DNA of 64,000 bases, taken from NCBI RefSeq assembly GCF_017948485.1, contig NZ_JAFFSX010000016.1:124001-188000 (forward strand). The letters are read 5' to 3'. Positions 36,225 to 45,343 of this stretch are shown here, in pieces; the first letter of the stretch is position 1, and each line of letters starts with the position of its first letter. The position numbers and the translations under genes were made by a program. The DNA comes from Streptomyces sp. GESEQ-35. Its GTDB lineage: Bacteria; Actinomycetota; Actinomycetes; Streptomycetales; Streptomycetaceae. Below the pieces are notes generated by a model that saw only the letters and a program-made list of their open reading frames with translations, had not been told where the DNA came from and searched no databases.

Positions 36225-37052
36225 ATGCCCACGTCCCGCAACCCTGCGAAGATCTTTCGCGGCCGGGTCGCCGACCAGATCGTCGAGGACCTCCGCGAGC
36301 AGATCCTCAGCGGCGCGCTGCCGGACGGCTCCCGGCTGCCGTCCGAGCGGGACCTGGCCACGTCCTACGACGTCAGCGCACCGACGATCCGCGAGGCGAT
36401 CCGGGTACTGACCGCGATGGGCCTGGTCAACACCCGCAACGGCAGCCGGGCGACCGTCAGTGCACAGGGCGACACCATGCTCGCGATGTCCATCGCCTCG
36501 GTCGTGCAGGTCGAGAAGGTGGGCGCCCGAGAGGTGCTGGGCCTGCTCGGCGCGCTCAACGCCTACGCCGCCGAACTCGCCGCCGAGCACGCCACGGACG
36601 AGGAGATCGCCCGGCTCCGGCAGGCGGCCGAGGCCATCCCCGCGGCGGAGGGCGTGGAGGCGACCGCCGCGGCGCTGCACCGCTTCTTCGTCACCCTCGC
36701 CGACATCGCGCACAACCCACTGCTCGCCGCGCTCTGCCGGTTCGTCAACGAGATGCAGATCGGACTCTCCGTGAAGCTGTCCGGCGGTCAGGACGGGGAC
36801 TGGGGGCTGGTCGCGAGCGCTCTCCAGCCGGGGCGGATACGGATCGTGACCGCCGTCGCCGGCCGGGATCCGGCGCACGCGGCGGCGGTGGTCCGCGAGT
36901 ACCACGAGCAGGTCCTCGATCGGATCCGATCCGTCCGCAAGGGTCGTGAGGCGGAGTCCGACAACGGCATGACCGAGGCCCTCACCTCCTGGTTGAGGTC
37001 CCATGTGGGCCTCGGCGGCCAGGTGGCGAGCCACCGGAGCACCGAGTCCTGA
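36225..37052 (+). CDS. FadR-type GntR-family regulator, copy 1
   Basis: 275 residues. The winged-helix domain (residues ~10-80) has VADQIVEDLREQILSG, GSRLPSERDLA and SYDVSAPTIREAIRVLTAMGLV. The FCD ligand domain follows, with helices carrying HRFFVTLADIAHN. It is about 75-80% identical by eye to the regulator at 45462, and both have the same leader GGGAGTGACATG. Probably a repressor binding the four palindromes described here; ligand likely an organic acid. Its 3' end has been tandemly duplicated downstream. Confidence 0.9.
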   Translation: MPTSRNPAKIFRGRVADQIVEDLREQILSGALPDGSRLPSERDLATSYDVSAPTIREAIRVLTAMGLVNTRNGSRATVSAQGDTMLAMSIASVVQVEKVGAREVLGLLGALNAYAAELAAEHATDEEIARLRQAAEAIPAAEGVEATAAALHRFFVTLADIAHNPLLAALCRFVNEMQIGLSVKLSGGQDGDWGLVASALQPGRIRIVTAVAGRDPAHAAAVVREYHEQVLDRIRSVRKGREAESDNGMTEALTSWLRSHVGLGGQVASHRSTES

Positions 37053-37306
37053 CGCCACCGTTCGGCACGGTCACTCCCGTGCCCGCCCGCGCCCTCAGCG
37101 GGCTCCCTCAAGTCAACGCTCACCCGTCCGCAAGAACCGTGAGACGGAGTCCGACAACAGGATGACCGAGGCCCTCACCTCCCGGTTGAGGTCCCATGTG
37201 GGCCTCGGCGGCCAGGTGGCGAGCCGCCGGAGCACCGAGTCCTGACGCCACCGTTCGGCACGGTCATTCCCGTGCCCTCGGCGGGATTCCTGAGGTCAGC
37301 GCTGAT
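36931..37306. repeat. 193-bp tandem duplication of the gntR1 3' end
   Basis: 36931-37123 covers the last ~40 codons of gntR1 and its 3' flank. It is repeated at 37124-37306 with point changes. The second copy still encodes MTEALTSRLRSHVGLGG and the same stop but has no start of its own, so it is a gene fragment. Confidence 0.9.
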
Positions 37307-37311
37307 GGCCA

Positions 37312-38604
37312 TCAACGGGCGCTGCCGGCGCCTACCGACGCGGCGCCGGGTCCGCTGTGGCGGGTGCGGACGGCGACGGCGGCGAGGAGTACGAGTACGA
37401 CGGCCGTGAACCACGTCGTCGCGTCGGTCACGCTCATGGAGCGGCTGGCGACGCCGAGGCCGACGGGCAGCAGGGCCAGGCCGAGGTAGGAGACGAAGAA
37501 GAGACCGGCCAGGGCTTCGCCGCGCCGGGCCGGTGCGGCCGCGCCGGCCACGTGCCCGACGGCGGACTTGAACAGCACCCCGGCGCCGGCCCCGGAGATG
37601 ATCCCCGCCAGCAGGAACACGGGCAGGCTGGTGAGGCGCATTCCGACCGCCAGGACGGCCATGCCCACGGCCTGGGCGAGCAGTCCGACGTACCAGCGCG
37701 TCCGGGCGCCGAGTCGGCCGGTGCCCGTCTGGGCCACCGCGGCCGCTCCGAACACCGCGAACACGACCAGTCCGGCCAGCGCGCGGGACGGGTGGTGCAG
37801 TGTCCCGCCGACGAAACCGGGGACCACCGAGGTGAACAGGCCGAACACGGCCATGGACGTGAATCCGGCCGCGCCGGCCTCGAGATAGCCGTAGACGCCG
37901 TGGGTGGACCCGACCCGCTGGGGACGGTAGACCGGCCTGACGTCGGGCTTACGGACCGTCTCGGGCGTCAGCGCAATGGCGGCCACACCCGTCAGCAGCA
38001 GGACGACGAAGACCGCGTACGGCAGCCGGAGCGGCGCACCCAGGTACTGGGCCAGTACTCCCGCGACGACGGGGCCGAGGCCGAGGCCGCCGATGTTGGC
38101 GACGGTCGACACGATTTCGAACCGCCGCGTCGAGGAGCCGGGCCGGTGAGCGCTGTGCAGTTCCTGGAGATACGCGGTGGCGGTCGCCGTCAGCATGCCG
38201 ACGCCGAGACCGGTGACGAGCCGGGCGACGATCAGTACCGGGAGCGAGGAGGTGGCCAGGAACAGTGCGGCGGCGAGCAGTTGCAGTGCCAGCGCCGATG
38301 CCATGACCTTCTTGCGGCCCAGCCAGTCCGAGAGGTGTCCGGCGAGCAGCAGGCTGGTCAGCACCCCGACGGCGTAGACGGCGAACACGACGGTGACCGT
38401 GAACGTGGAGAACCCGTCATGCGCCTGGTACAGGGGATACAACGGCGTGGGAACGGTGGAGAACGCCATCGCCGTCACGAACACCGCGGCTGTCGTCCAG
38501 AACCCGGCGCCGTACCGGCGAGCGGTATACGGCGGCTCGGGGGCTTGGTCCTTCGGGGCGGATGTGCGGTCTGCACGCGGGCGCGTGGCCGATATCGCCG
38601 ACAT
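37312..38604 (-). CDS. MFS transporter, 12-span (DHA1-like)
   Basis: 430 residues from the ATG at 38604 after GGAG. Motif A-like LAGHLSDWLGRKKVMA and LVTGLGVGMLTATATAYLQ are visible. It resembles uncharacterised streptomycete MFS proteins often controlled by an adjacent LysR gene. It is divergent from the LysR gene at 38772 with a strong palindrome between, so it is the likely target. Substrate unknown. Confidence 0.82.
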   Translation of the reverse strand: MSAISATRPRADRTSAPKDQAPEPPYTARRYGAGFWTTAAVFVTAMAFSTVPTPLYPLYQAHDGFSTFTVTVVFAVYAVGVLTSLLLAGHLSDWLGRKKVMASALALQLLAAALFLATSSLPVLIVARLVTGLGVGMLTATATAYLQELHSAHRPGSSTRRFEIVSTVANIGGLGLGPVVAGVLAQYLGAPLRLPYAVFVVLLLTGVAAIALTPETVRKPDVRPVYRPQRVGSTHGVYGYLEAGAAGFTSMAVFGLFTSVVPGFVGGTLHHPSRALAGLVVFAVFGAAAVAQTGTGRLGARTRWYVGLLAQAVGMAVLAVGMRLTSLPVFLLAGIISGAGAGVLFKSAVGHVAGAAAPARRGEALAGLFFVSYLGLALLPVGLGVASRSMSVTDATTWFTAVVLVLLAAVAVRTRHSGPGAASVGAGSAR

Positions 38605-38736
38605 CGGAGCACTCCGATCCTTGACGTGGTTTCCGTGGGCGGTGGTGGGCCGGCCGGCCCTTCGTTCACCGCCTGTGGTTGCCAACAGGCCGACGGGGTC
38701 GTTGTTTCCCATTCCGCGGAGATGATCCAAGATGAC

Positions 38737-38759
38737 GGTTATCTGTGTGAGAGATAACC
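38737..38759. promoter_or_regulatory. LysR-type operator palindrome
   Basis: GGTTATCT and AGATAACC are exact inverted repeats around GTGTGAG. The inner part ATC-N9-GAT fits the T-N11-A LysR box. It lies 12 bp before the LysR start in the divergent region. Confidence 0.75.
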
Positions 38760-38771
38760 AGGGGAAGGGTC

Positions 38772-39641
38772 ATGGATCTTCGTCAGATGGAGGTCGTCGT
38801 CGCGGTCGCCGAAGAGGGCGGGTTCAGCGCCGCGGCCCGGCGGCTGCACGTCGTGCAGTCCGCGGTCTCCGGCACCGTACGTGCCCTGGAGCGCGAACTG
38901 GGCGCGGCACTGTTCCACCGCACCACCCACCGGGTGTCACTGACCCCCGCGGGGCACGCCTTCCTGCCGGCCGCCCGCGCCGCCCTGCGCGCCGCCGAGG
39001 AGGCCAGGGCCGCGGTCGACCTCGCCCGGGGCGAGCTGCGCGGAGAGATCACGATCGGTGTGATTCAGGGGCTGTACGGCGGCCTCCCCGCGGCGCTGGC
39101 GGACTTCCACCGGGAACATCCGAACGTGGTGGTTCGGCTGCGTCAGGCCCCGGCCGAGGACATCCCGCGTGCTCTGCGCGACGGCACCGTCGACCTGGCC
39201 GTGGCCGCCTTGGACACCCCGCTGCCGCGCGGTCTGACGACCCGGCTGCTGTCGCGGGAGGAGATGGTCCTGGTGGCCGCGCCGGCAACGGACCTGCTGC
39301 CGCCCGAGGGTCCGGTGTCCCTGGCCGAGGCGGCCCGGCTGCCGCTGGTGGACTTCTCCCCCGGCTGGGCGGTCCGGCACGCCGTCGACAAGGCTTTCCG
39401 TGCGGCCTCCCTGGAACGCACGATCACCTTCGAGGTGAACGACCTGCTGGCGGCCGGCGACCTGGTCCGCCACGGCCTCGGCGTGTGCATCATGCCCCCG
39501 TCGCTGGCCGCCCGGCTCCCCGAACTACCGGTACGCCCCTTTGCCGCGCACCCACCGACATGGACGCTGAGAGTGATCCACCCACGCGGAGAACTGCTCC
39601 CCGCGGTCGCCGCGCTCCTGCGCCGTATCGGACAGCGGTGA
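38772..39641 (+). CDS. LysR-family transcriptional regulator
   Basis: 289 residues. The N-terminal helix-turn-helix is MEVVVAVAEEGGFSAAARRLHVVQSAVS, followed by the linker helix and a periplasmic-binding-like effector domain (ITIGVIQGLYGGLPAALADF). It is divergent from the MFS gene at 38604 and convergent with the MFS gene ending at 39665. Self-regulation through the palindrome at 38737 is expected for the family. Confidence 0.9.
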   Translation: MDLRQMEVVVAVAEEGGFSAAARRLHVVQSAVSGTVRALERELGAALFHRTTHRVSLTPAGHAFLPAARAALRAAEEARAAVDLARGELRGEITIGVIQGLYGGLPAALADFHREHPNVVVRLRQAPAEDIPRALRDGTVDLAVAALDTPLPRGLTTRLLSREEMVLVAAPATDLLPPEGPVSLAEAARLPLVDFSPGWAVRHAVDKAFRAASLERTITFEVNDLLAAGDLVRHGLGVCIMPPSLAARLPELPVRPFAAHPPTWTLRVIHPRGELLPAVAALLRRIGQR

Positions 39642-39664
39642 ACCTTCCGGCCGCATGGATCGGC

Positions 39665-41194
39665 TCACCCGACCGGCTCGACCTCCTGCACCGCACCCAC
39701 CGCCGCCTCTCCGTCCCGCCGGCCGCGCAGCGTCAGACCCGGCAGGGCCACGAGGAAGGCGACGGCGGCGAGGGCGGCGGCGCCCAGCAGGCCGGTGCGC
39801 GCGGCGGCGGAGAAGTCGCCGTGGCTGGCGAGGAGTTGACCGAAGTAGAGGGAACTGGCCAGCGCGGTCCCCAGGGACGTGCCGATCTTCATGCCGGTCT
39901 GGTAGACGCCCGCGGCGGTGCTGCCCTCGCGGCGGGGCACCCGGTGGAGGGCGAGCGTCTGGTTGGCGGCGATGACCAGTCCGGCCCCGCAGCCGGCCAG
40001 CAGCAGGGGCAGGGCCATCCGCAGGAACATGTTGTCGCCGGCTTCGGACCCGCCCACGACCAGCGCGGTGGCCGTCAGTCCGAGGGCGGTGCAGGCCGTG
40101 CCGACGATCACCAGCGGGCGTCCGACGCGGTGCACCAGACGGCCGCTGATGATGCCGCAGGCCGCGGAGCCGAGGGTGAACAGCACGGTGCACAGGGACG
40201 CTTTGAACGGGGAGTAGTGCAGGCCCTGCTGGAGGAACTGGAACAGCACGATGAAGATGCCGGTGAAGCCGCCGTACAGGGCCGCGGCGACCAGCGTGCC
40301 GACCCAGTACGCGCGTTCCCGGAACAGGTTCAGGTCGACCAGCGGCCGACGTGCCTTGCGGGCCACGGAGCGTTCCCACAGGACGAAGACGGCCAGCAGG
40401 GCGAGGCCCGTCCAGGCCAGCCACCAGCGGCGCCCCGACCACCCTCCGGTCTCCAGCAGCGGCAGCATGACGGCTGTCACGGCGAGGCCGAGCACCAGGG
40501 CGCCGACCAGGTCGAGGCTGCTGCGCCGTTCGGCCCGCCGGCTCTCGGGCAGCAGGCGCAGGGCCGGCGGCAGGACTGCGAGGTCGAGCGGGATGAAGAG
40601 GAGGAAGATCCAGCGCCAGCCGTCCGCCGTGCCGAAGCACTGGAGGATGGCGCCGCCCAGGAGCGGGCCGATGGCGGTGGAGAGGCTGACGGTCGCGCCG
40701 TAGTAGCCGAAGGCGCGGCCGCGCTCGCGTGGCGGGTACATCTGGTGCAGCAGGCCGACCACCTGGGGCGCGACCAGTCCTGCGGCGACGCCTCGGGCGA
40801 GTCGCGCGACCACGAGCCAGGTGGCGGTGGTGGCGACGGCGCACAGCACGCCGGTGACGGTGAACAGCACCATCCCGACGAGGAAGACCTTTTTGCGGCC
40901 GAACTCGTCGCCCAGCCGGCCGCTCGGTATCAGCGCCAGTCCGAAGGTCAGGGTGTATCCGGCGATCGACCAGGTCGCCTGCGCGGGCGACAGGGCGAGG
41001 TGGTGCTCCATGGAGGGCAGCGCCACGGTCACGATGCTCACGTCGAGCAGCGTCAGGAAGGCGGCGGCGATGCACACGGCCAGAGCCTGGGCCCGACGCC
41101 GGGTGGCGAGTGGGGCGGAATCGACCGTCCCGGGGTGTCCCTTGTCCCCGGGGGTGTCGGGTGTCGCGCTGAAATCTTCCGGCGTCTTTGCCAT
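39665..41194 (-). CDS. MFS transporter, DHA2 (14-span) family
   Basis: 509 residues. Typical elements are FLTLLDVSIVTVALPSM, RLGDEFGRKKVFL (motif A) and RLARGVAAGLVAPQVVGLL. It is the last gene of the minus-strand set running from 44337, although 164 bp separate it from the HbpS-like gene. Likely exports a substrate or product of the catabolic enzymes. It is distinct from the DHA2 protein at 34528. Confidence 0.82.
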   Translation of the reverse strand: MAKTPEDFSATPDTPGDKGHPGTVDSAPLATRRRAQALAVCIAAAFLTLLDVSIVTVALPSMEHHLALSPAQATWSIAGYTLTFGLALIPSGRLGDEFGRKKVFLVGMVLFTVTGVLCAVATTATWLVVARLARGVAAGLVAPQVVGLLHQMYPPRERGRAFGYYGATVSLSTAIGPLLGGAILQCFGTADGWRWIFLLFIPLDLAVLPPALRLLPESRRAERRSSLDLVGALVLGLAVTAVMLPLLETGGWSGRRWWLAWTGLALLAVFVLWERSVARKARRPLVDLNLFRERAYWVGTLVAAALYGGFTGIFIVLFQFLQQGLHYSPFKASLCTVLFTLGSAACGIISGRLVHRVGRPLVIVGTACTALGLTATALVVGGSEAGDNMFLRMALPLLLAGCGAGLVIAANQTLALHRVPRREGSTAAGVYQTGMKIGTSLGTALASSLYFGQLLASHGDFSAAARTGLLGAAALAAVAFLVALPGLTLRGRRDGEAAVGAVQEVEPVG

Positions 41195-41358
41195 GACGTA
41201 CGTGTGTTTCCCGTCGGCTATCTGTTTGGGGAGTTCGATGCCGTGGCAGAAGCGGCGGCGTCCTGCCGGGGAATGCGGCTCGTGCTGGAGGAGTCACATC
41301 CGTTTCCGCTGCGGGCCGGGACCGTCCTGATCCGGTCCCGGCCCTGGTGGGGGGGCCG

Positions 41359-41790
41359 TCAGCCGGCGTCGGCGACGAGGCCGGCCTTCTCCACTCCGTG
41401 AACAGCGACCGTCTCGTCATTGTCCGGCCGGTCGCCGCTCACGCCCACCGCACCGAGCAGCTCGCCGTCGGCGTCGCGGATCAGCACGCCGCCCTTGGAG
41501 GAGGCGACGCGGCCCTCGGAGATCGCGGCGAGGGCGGAGAAGAACGCGGGATCACGGGTGGCGTGCCGGGCGCCGGCGGCGCCGCCCTGGCCGGTGCCGA
41601 GGCAGCCCCAGGCCTTGGCGTGGGCGATCTGCGGGCGCAGGATGCCGGCCTTCTCCTCGCGCTTGACCACCAGCGGATGGCCGCCGGGGTCGAGGACGGT
41701 GACGGTCAGCGGGCGCAGCCCCAGTTCGCGGGCGTGGCTCAGGGCCGCGTCCACGATCTCGGACGCCTGGTTCAGAGTCAGTGCGCTCAT
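41359..41790 (-). CDS. HbpS/GlcG-like (DUF336) protein
   Basis: 143 residues. VTVLDPGGHPLVVKREEKAG and GGVLIRDADGELLGAVGVSG are hallmarks of the GlcG/HbpS family, small cytosolic or secreted proteins that bind haem or sit in catabolic operons. No signal peptide is seen, so it is probably cytosolic. In glycolate and aromatic operons its role is unresolved. It follows the FMN reductase gene by 61 bp. Confidence 0.8.
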   Translation of the reverse strand: MSALTLNQASEIVDAALSHARELGLRPLTVTVLDPGGHPLVVKREEKAGILRPQIAHAKAWGCLGTGQGGAAGARHATRDPAFFSALAAISEGRVASSKGGVLIRDADGELLGAVGVSGDRPDNDETVAVHGVEKAGLVADAG

Positions 41791-41851
41791 GTCTGCAACT
41801 CCTCTTCAGTGGGGGTGAGTTGTACGGAAGGGGGAATCGCCGGGCCGGTGC

Positions 41852-42436
41852 TCATCCGATCGGGGCGGTCGGCCGGGCGGCGGTGAGCGTCGCGGTGAGC
41901 CGCTGGAGCTCGTCGAGCACGCCGGTGGCGCTCTCGTCCAGCCCGGGGGCGGCCTGGAAGTTGCCGTCGGTGGTGAAGGAGAGCCGGACGAAGGGGATCT
42001 GCACGGAACCGGCCAGCGGCACCATGCCGAGCGCCGTCACCACGGGGACGAGCGCCTGTACGGCTCTGGCGCCGGCGGCGACACCGCCGTACCCGACGAA
42101 GGCGACGGGCTTGCCGGCCCACTCCTTGGCCAGGTAGTCGAGGGCGTTCTTGGTGGCGGCGTTGTAGCTGTGGTTGTACTCGGGCACCACGAACACATAG
42201 GCGTCGGCGGCGCTCACCGTCGCGCTCCAGCGCCGGGTGTGCTCGTGCTCGTACCGGCCGCGCTGCGGGGGGCGCGGTTCGTCCAGCAGCGGCAGCCCGA
42301 CCTCGGCGAGGTCGACGAGTTCGGCGTCGAAGCCGGGGTGTTTCAGGGCCAGGGCGTGGAACCAGGCGGCGATGGCCGCACCGCGGCGGCCGGGACGGGT
42401 GCTGCCGATGATGATCTGTAGACGGGGGCGGGGCAT
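41852..42436 (-). CDS. NADPH-dependent FMN reductase-family flavoprotein
   Basis: 194 residues of flavodoxin-like fold. IIIGSTRPGRRG binds the FMN phosphate, and VPEYNHSYNAATKNALDYL is the signature of the family. It could supply reduced flavin to a monooxygenase or reduce quinones; no flavin monooxygenase is present in the window. Its start is preceded by the 16-bp tandem repeat. Confidence 0.85.
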   Translation of the reverse strand: MPRPRLQIIIGSTRPGRRGAAIAAWFHALALKHPGFDAELVDLAEVGLPLLDEPRPPQRGRYEHEHTRRWSATVSAADAYVFVVPEYNHSYNAATKNALDYLAKEWAGKPVAFVGYGGVAAGARAVQALVPVVTALGMVPLAGSVQIPFVRLSFTTDGNFQAAPGLDESATGVLDELQRLTATLTAARPTAPIG

Positions 42437-42448
42437 TGGCCGGCCTTT

Positions 42449-42512
42449 CGTTGCTCGGGCGTCTCGTTGCTCGGTCGTCCCGTTGCTCGGTCGTCTCGTT
42501 GCTCAGTCGTCG
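42449..42512. repeat. Four tandem 16-bp repeats spanning the FAH stop codon
   Basis: Unit CGTTGCTCGGTCGTCT occurs four times in a row with one to two changes each. The array begins inside the last codons of the FAH gene and fills the gap to the FMN reductase gene. Confidence 0.9.
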
Positions 42513-43441
42513 AGGACGACCTTGTTCTCGACGACTCCGAGCCCCTCGATCGCGCCGCGGACCACGTCGCCGGGCTTGACGGCGCCGTGGCCGGCCGGGG
42601 TGCCGGTGGACAGCACGTCGCCGGGCGCGAGGGTGAGGGCGGCGGTGAGCCAGGCCAGTTGCTCGGGAACGGTGTGGAACATCTCCGCGGTGCTGCCGTC
42701 CTGGCGCACCTCGCCGTTGACCCACTGGCGGATACGCAGGGCGTGCGGGTCGGGGATCTCGTCGGCGGTGACGAACCAGGGGCCGCAGATGCCGTAGGTG
42801 TCGAAGCCCTTGGCCCGGTCCATACGGTTGTTGTCCCGGTCCGAGACGTCCCGGGAACCGACGTCGCAGAAGCCGACGTAACCGGCCACCGCGCGCAGGG
42901 CGTTGTCGGTGGTGAGGAGACGGGAGCGGGGGCCGATGACGACCGCCAGCTCCATCTCCGGGTCGACCTGTTCGCTGATCGCGGGGTGCCGCAGGTCGTC
43001 GTGCGGGCCGGCCAGCGCGCCGGGAGCCTTGAGGCAGCCCTGGAGGCCGCGCCGGGGCGGCGGCTCCTCGCCGGGGGCGGGCCGCCGGCGCGGATAGTTG
43101 GCCAGCATGCACCAGACGGTGCGCGGACTGCCGACGGGCGAACCGAGCCGCCCCGGCTCGTCGGACCACAGACAGTCCTCGTCCAGTACGCCGGTGCCGA
43201 CCTGCGCCACCGCCCAGTCGAACAGGCGTCGTACGGTGGCGAGTTGGGGATCCGCCTGGAGCAGCGCGGAGAGGTCGCCGGGGACGGCGAGCCGGGAGCG
43301 GGCCAGGGCGTCGTCCCGATGGACGCCGTCCGTCTGGAGCCGTCGTACGAACGCGGCCTGGATGTCGATGAGTTGGTGCGGAACCACTTCGGCGAAGCAG
43401 AGCCGATCGCCGAAGGGGGTCCGCCGGGAGGCGATTTTCAC
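42503..43441 (-). CDS. Fumarylacetoacetate hydrolase-family protein
   Basis: 312 residues from a GTG at 43441 (weak ribosome binding site). The C-terminal FAH domain has DPEMELAVVIG, GYVGFCDVGSRDV and DVLSTGTPAGHG, with the metal-binding acidic residues in place. Family members hydrolyse or isomerise acylpyruvates from aromatic catabolism (for example fumarylpyruvate or oxepin-CoA-type products). Adjacent to the cupin gene, an extradiol-type ring-cleavage partnership is possible but not shown. Confidence 0.82.
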   Translation of the reverse strand: MKIASRRTPFGDRLCFAEVVPHQLIDIQAAFVRRLQTDGVHRDDALARSRLAVPGDLSALLQADPQLATVRRLFDWAVAQVGTGVLDEDCLWSDEPGRLGSPVGSPRTVWCMLANYPRRRPAPGEEPPPRRGLQGCLKAPGALAGPHDDLRHPAISEQVDPEMELAVVIGPRSRLLTTDNALRAVAGYVGFCDVGSRDVSDRDNNRMDRAKGFDTYGICGPWFVTADEIPDPHALRIRQWVNGEVRQDGSTAEMFHTVPEQLAWLTAALTLAPGDVLSTGTPAGHGAVKPGDVVRGAIEGLGVVENKVVLDD

Positions 43442-43485
43442 GGGGTAACTGGCCTTCTCCGTGCGGGTGGACGGGTGTCGTGCAC

Positions 43486-44337
43486 TCAGCCCTTGTCCGC
43501 TTCCTTGGGGTTCTCGAAGCGGATACCGCCGTCCGTGGCCACGGTCACGAACTTGTCGTCGTCCGGCTCGACCGGCTCGACGATGGGCGGCAACCCGACG
43601 GTGTACAGCACCAGTTCCTCGGTGGCGACGTACCGCACCTTGTCGCCGGGGTCGGCCTCGACCGCCCCCATCCAGCCGACCTCCGTGCCCTCGGCCGTGC
43701 CCTTGCCCTGGAGCACCACGGTCAGCCGCCGGGCGTCCGTGCTCTCCGAGATCCACTCCGCGCCGGAGTCGATCTTGACGAACTCGATCCAGAACTGCCG
43801 CTCGGTGTAGGTGCCGATGTGCTTGCGCTTCACGCCCGGCCAGCCGGCCACCGGCAGGTAGTTGAAGTGGTCCGGGTTGCTGATCACCACGCCGTTGTAG
43901 CGGGGCTTGGGGAACCGATGGTCGCGCACCGGGCGCCGCTCGGCCTGGGCCTCCTTGTTGTCCGGGCCGCGACCGCGCCCGGCGCTCATGCCGAGGGCCG
44001 AGGCGCCGCCGAACTGGAGCACGAGCTGAAGCTGCTTGGGGTCCTCCAGCTTGTCGTCCTGCGGCCCGTAGGTCTGGCCCTCGGGGAAGTAGCCGACCTC
44101 GCCCTCGCGCAGGAAGCCCTGCTCGCCGATGTTCATGTCGCCGACCACGGGCAGCCGGATCTGTTCGAAGGTGTGGCAGTGCCGGGGCATCTGGAAGTCG
44201 GCCTCGTTGCGGCCCAGGATGTAGCGGTAGTTCTCGAACGGCTTGCTGCGGTCGCCCATCAGCAAGTAGTTGAACGAGACCGTCCCCCTGGGATGGTCCA
44301 TCTTGTACGCGTTCTCGTCATACGGCGCGATCTTCAT
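43486..44337 (-). CDS. Cupin-fold protein, possible dioxygenase or isomerase
   Basis: 283 residues. A cupin motif is visible in FQMPRHCHTFEQIRLPVVGDM followed by GEVGYFPEGQTYGPQ. A second, weaker cupin-like half lies around residues 190-250. The HxH...E arrangement could bind Fe(II). The start follows GGAGGACTGCG. It is the first gene of the catabolic minus-strand operon driven from the operator-containing promoter near 44520. The precise reaction cannot be assigned. Confidence 0.6.
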   Translation of the reverse strand: MKIAPYDENAYKMDHPRGTVSFNYLLMGDRSKPFENYRYILGRNEADFQMPRHCHTFEQIRLPVVGDMNIGEQGFLREGEVGYFPEGQTYGPQDDKLEDPKQLQLVLQFGGASALGMSAGRGRGPDNKEAQAERRPVRDHRFPKPRYNGVVISNPDHFNYLPVAGWPGVKRKHIGTYTERQFWIEFVKIDSGAEWISESTDARRLTVVLQGKGTAEGTEVGWMGAVEADPGDKVRYVATEELVLYTVGLPPIVEPVEPDDDKFVTVATDGGIRFENPKEADKG

Positions 44338-44507
44338 CGCAGTCCTCCGTCATGAGGTGTACGCCCGTGCGGTGATCCGCGCGCGGCCTCGGGGGCTCGC
44401 GCGGGCGGGCTGGTGTGGTTTCCGAAGGCGATCGTCCGGTCGGGGGTCTGCGGCCTGGCCGCCACGCGCTTCGTCGAAGACATCCGGTCGTCGCTACCCC
44501 TCAAAGA

Positions 44508-44524
44508 AACCTTCCTAGTAGGTT
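44508..44524. promoter_or_regulatory. GntR operator-like site within promoter of the cupin-FAH operon
   Basis: AACCTTCCTAGTAGGTT, close to the site at 36058, with nearly identical flanks over ~35 bp. On the minus strand TTGACA (44532-44527) and TTTCTT (44509-44504) surround it with a 17-bp spacer. It also lies 49 bp upstream of the SDR gene on the plus strand. Confidence 0.7.
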
Positions 44525-44572
44525 TGTGTCAAGGTAGGTAGAGAGCTTTAGTCGAAATTGAAGGAGCCGGAG

Positions 44573-45328
44573 ATGACCGAGATGGCACTAAAGGGGACGG
44601 TTTCCCTGGTCACGGGCGCGTCCAGCGGCATAGGCGCCGCCGTGGCCCGCGACCTGGCGTCCCGGGGATCGACTGTGGCCCTGGTGGCCCGCCGCGAGGA
44701 CCGGCTGGACGCCCTTGCCGTGAAGCTGCGGGAGGCCGGCGGGAGCGCCCTGCCGGTGGCCGCGGACGTGACCGACGCCGAGCAGGCCCGCGATGCGGTG
44801 GAGCGGACCGTCGACTCCCTGGGCCGGCTGGACATCCTCGTCAACAACGCCGGGGCGACCCGGCCGGGACCGATGCTCGAAGCGCCGGTGGACTCCTGGG
44901 AACAGATGATCCGGGTGAACCTGCTCGGCACCCTCTACTTCAGCCACGCCGCCCTGCCGCACCTGATCGCCGCCGCCCGGGACGACCTCAGGGGCGTCGC
45001 CGACCTGGTGGGCATCAGCTCACTGTCGGGGCGCACCGTCAACAAGAGCAACGGGGTGTACGCCGCCACGAAGCAGGCACTCAACACCTACAGCGAGTCC
45101 CTGCGCCAGGAGCTGGCCGGCCGCCGGGTCCGCGTCTCGGTACTGGAACCGGCGTCGGTGGCGACCGACTTCCTGCCCGCACAGATGCGCACGCGACTGC
45201 ACGAGCAGCGGCCGTTCGAGCGGCTGAGCCCGGCGGATGTCGCCGACGCCGTGGGGTACGTCGTCACGCGCCCCGCCCGTGCGGCCGTGAGCCATCTGCT
45301 GATCCGGCCGAGCGAGTCGGAGCGGTGA
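44573..45328 (+). CDS. Short-chain dehydrogenase/reductase
   Basis: 251 residues. The NAD(P)-binding motif TGASSGIG is at about residues 14-21, NNAG near 87, and the catalytic YAATK near 160. An Arg pair after strand 2 (ARREDR) suggests NADPH preference. The ATG at 44573 follows AAGGAGCCGGAG. Probable oxidoreductase of the catabolic island; substrate unknown. It is divergent from the cupin operon and shares its regulatory region. Confidence 0.87.
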   Translation: MTEMALKGTVSLVTGASSGIGAAVARDLASRGSTVALVARREDRLDALAVKLREAGGSALPVAADVTDAEQARDAVERTVDSLGRLDILVNNAGATRPGPMLEAPVDSWEQMIRVNLLGTLYFSHAALPHLIAAARDDLRGVADLVGISSLSGRTVNKSNGVYAATKQALNTYSESLRQELAGRRVRVSVLEPASVATDFLPAQMRTRLHEQRPFERLSPADVADAVGYVVTRPARAAVSHLLIRPSESER

Positions 45329-45343
45329 GCCGGCTCCAGGCCA

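Noticed and set aside
38732-41401. 889-codon plus-strand open frame across the LysR and MFS genes
   Set aside because: Overlaps genes with strong motifs on both strands; product is Gly/Arg/Gln-rich with no domain.
42449-42512. CRISPR or attachment-site repeats
   Set aside because: Contiguous 16-bp units without spacers and no integrase, tRNA or transposase nearby.
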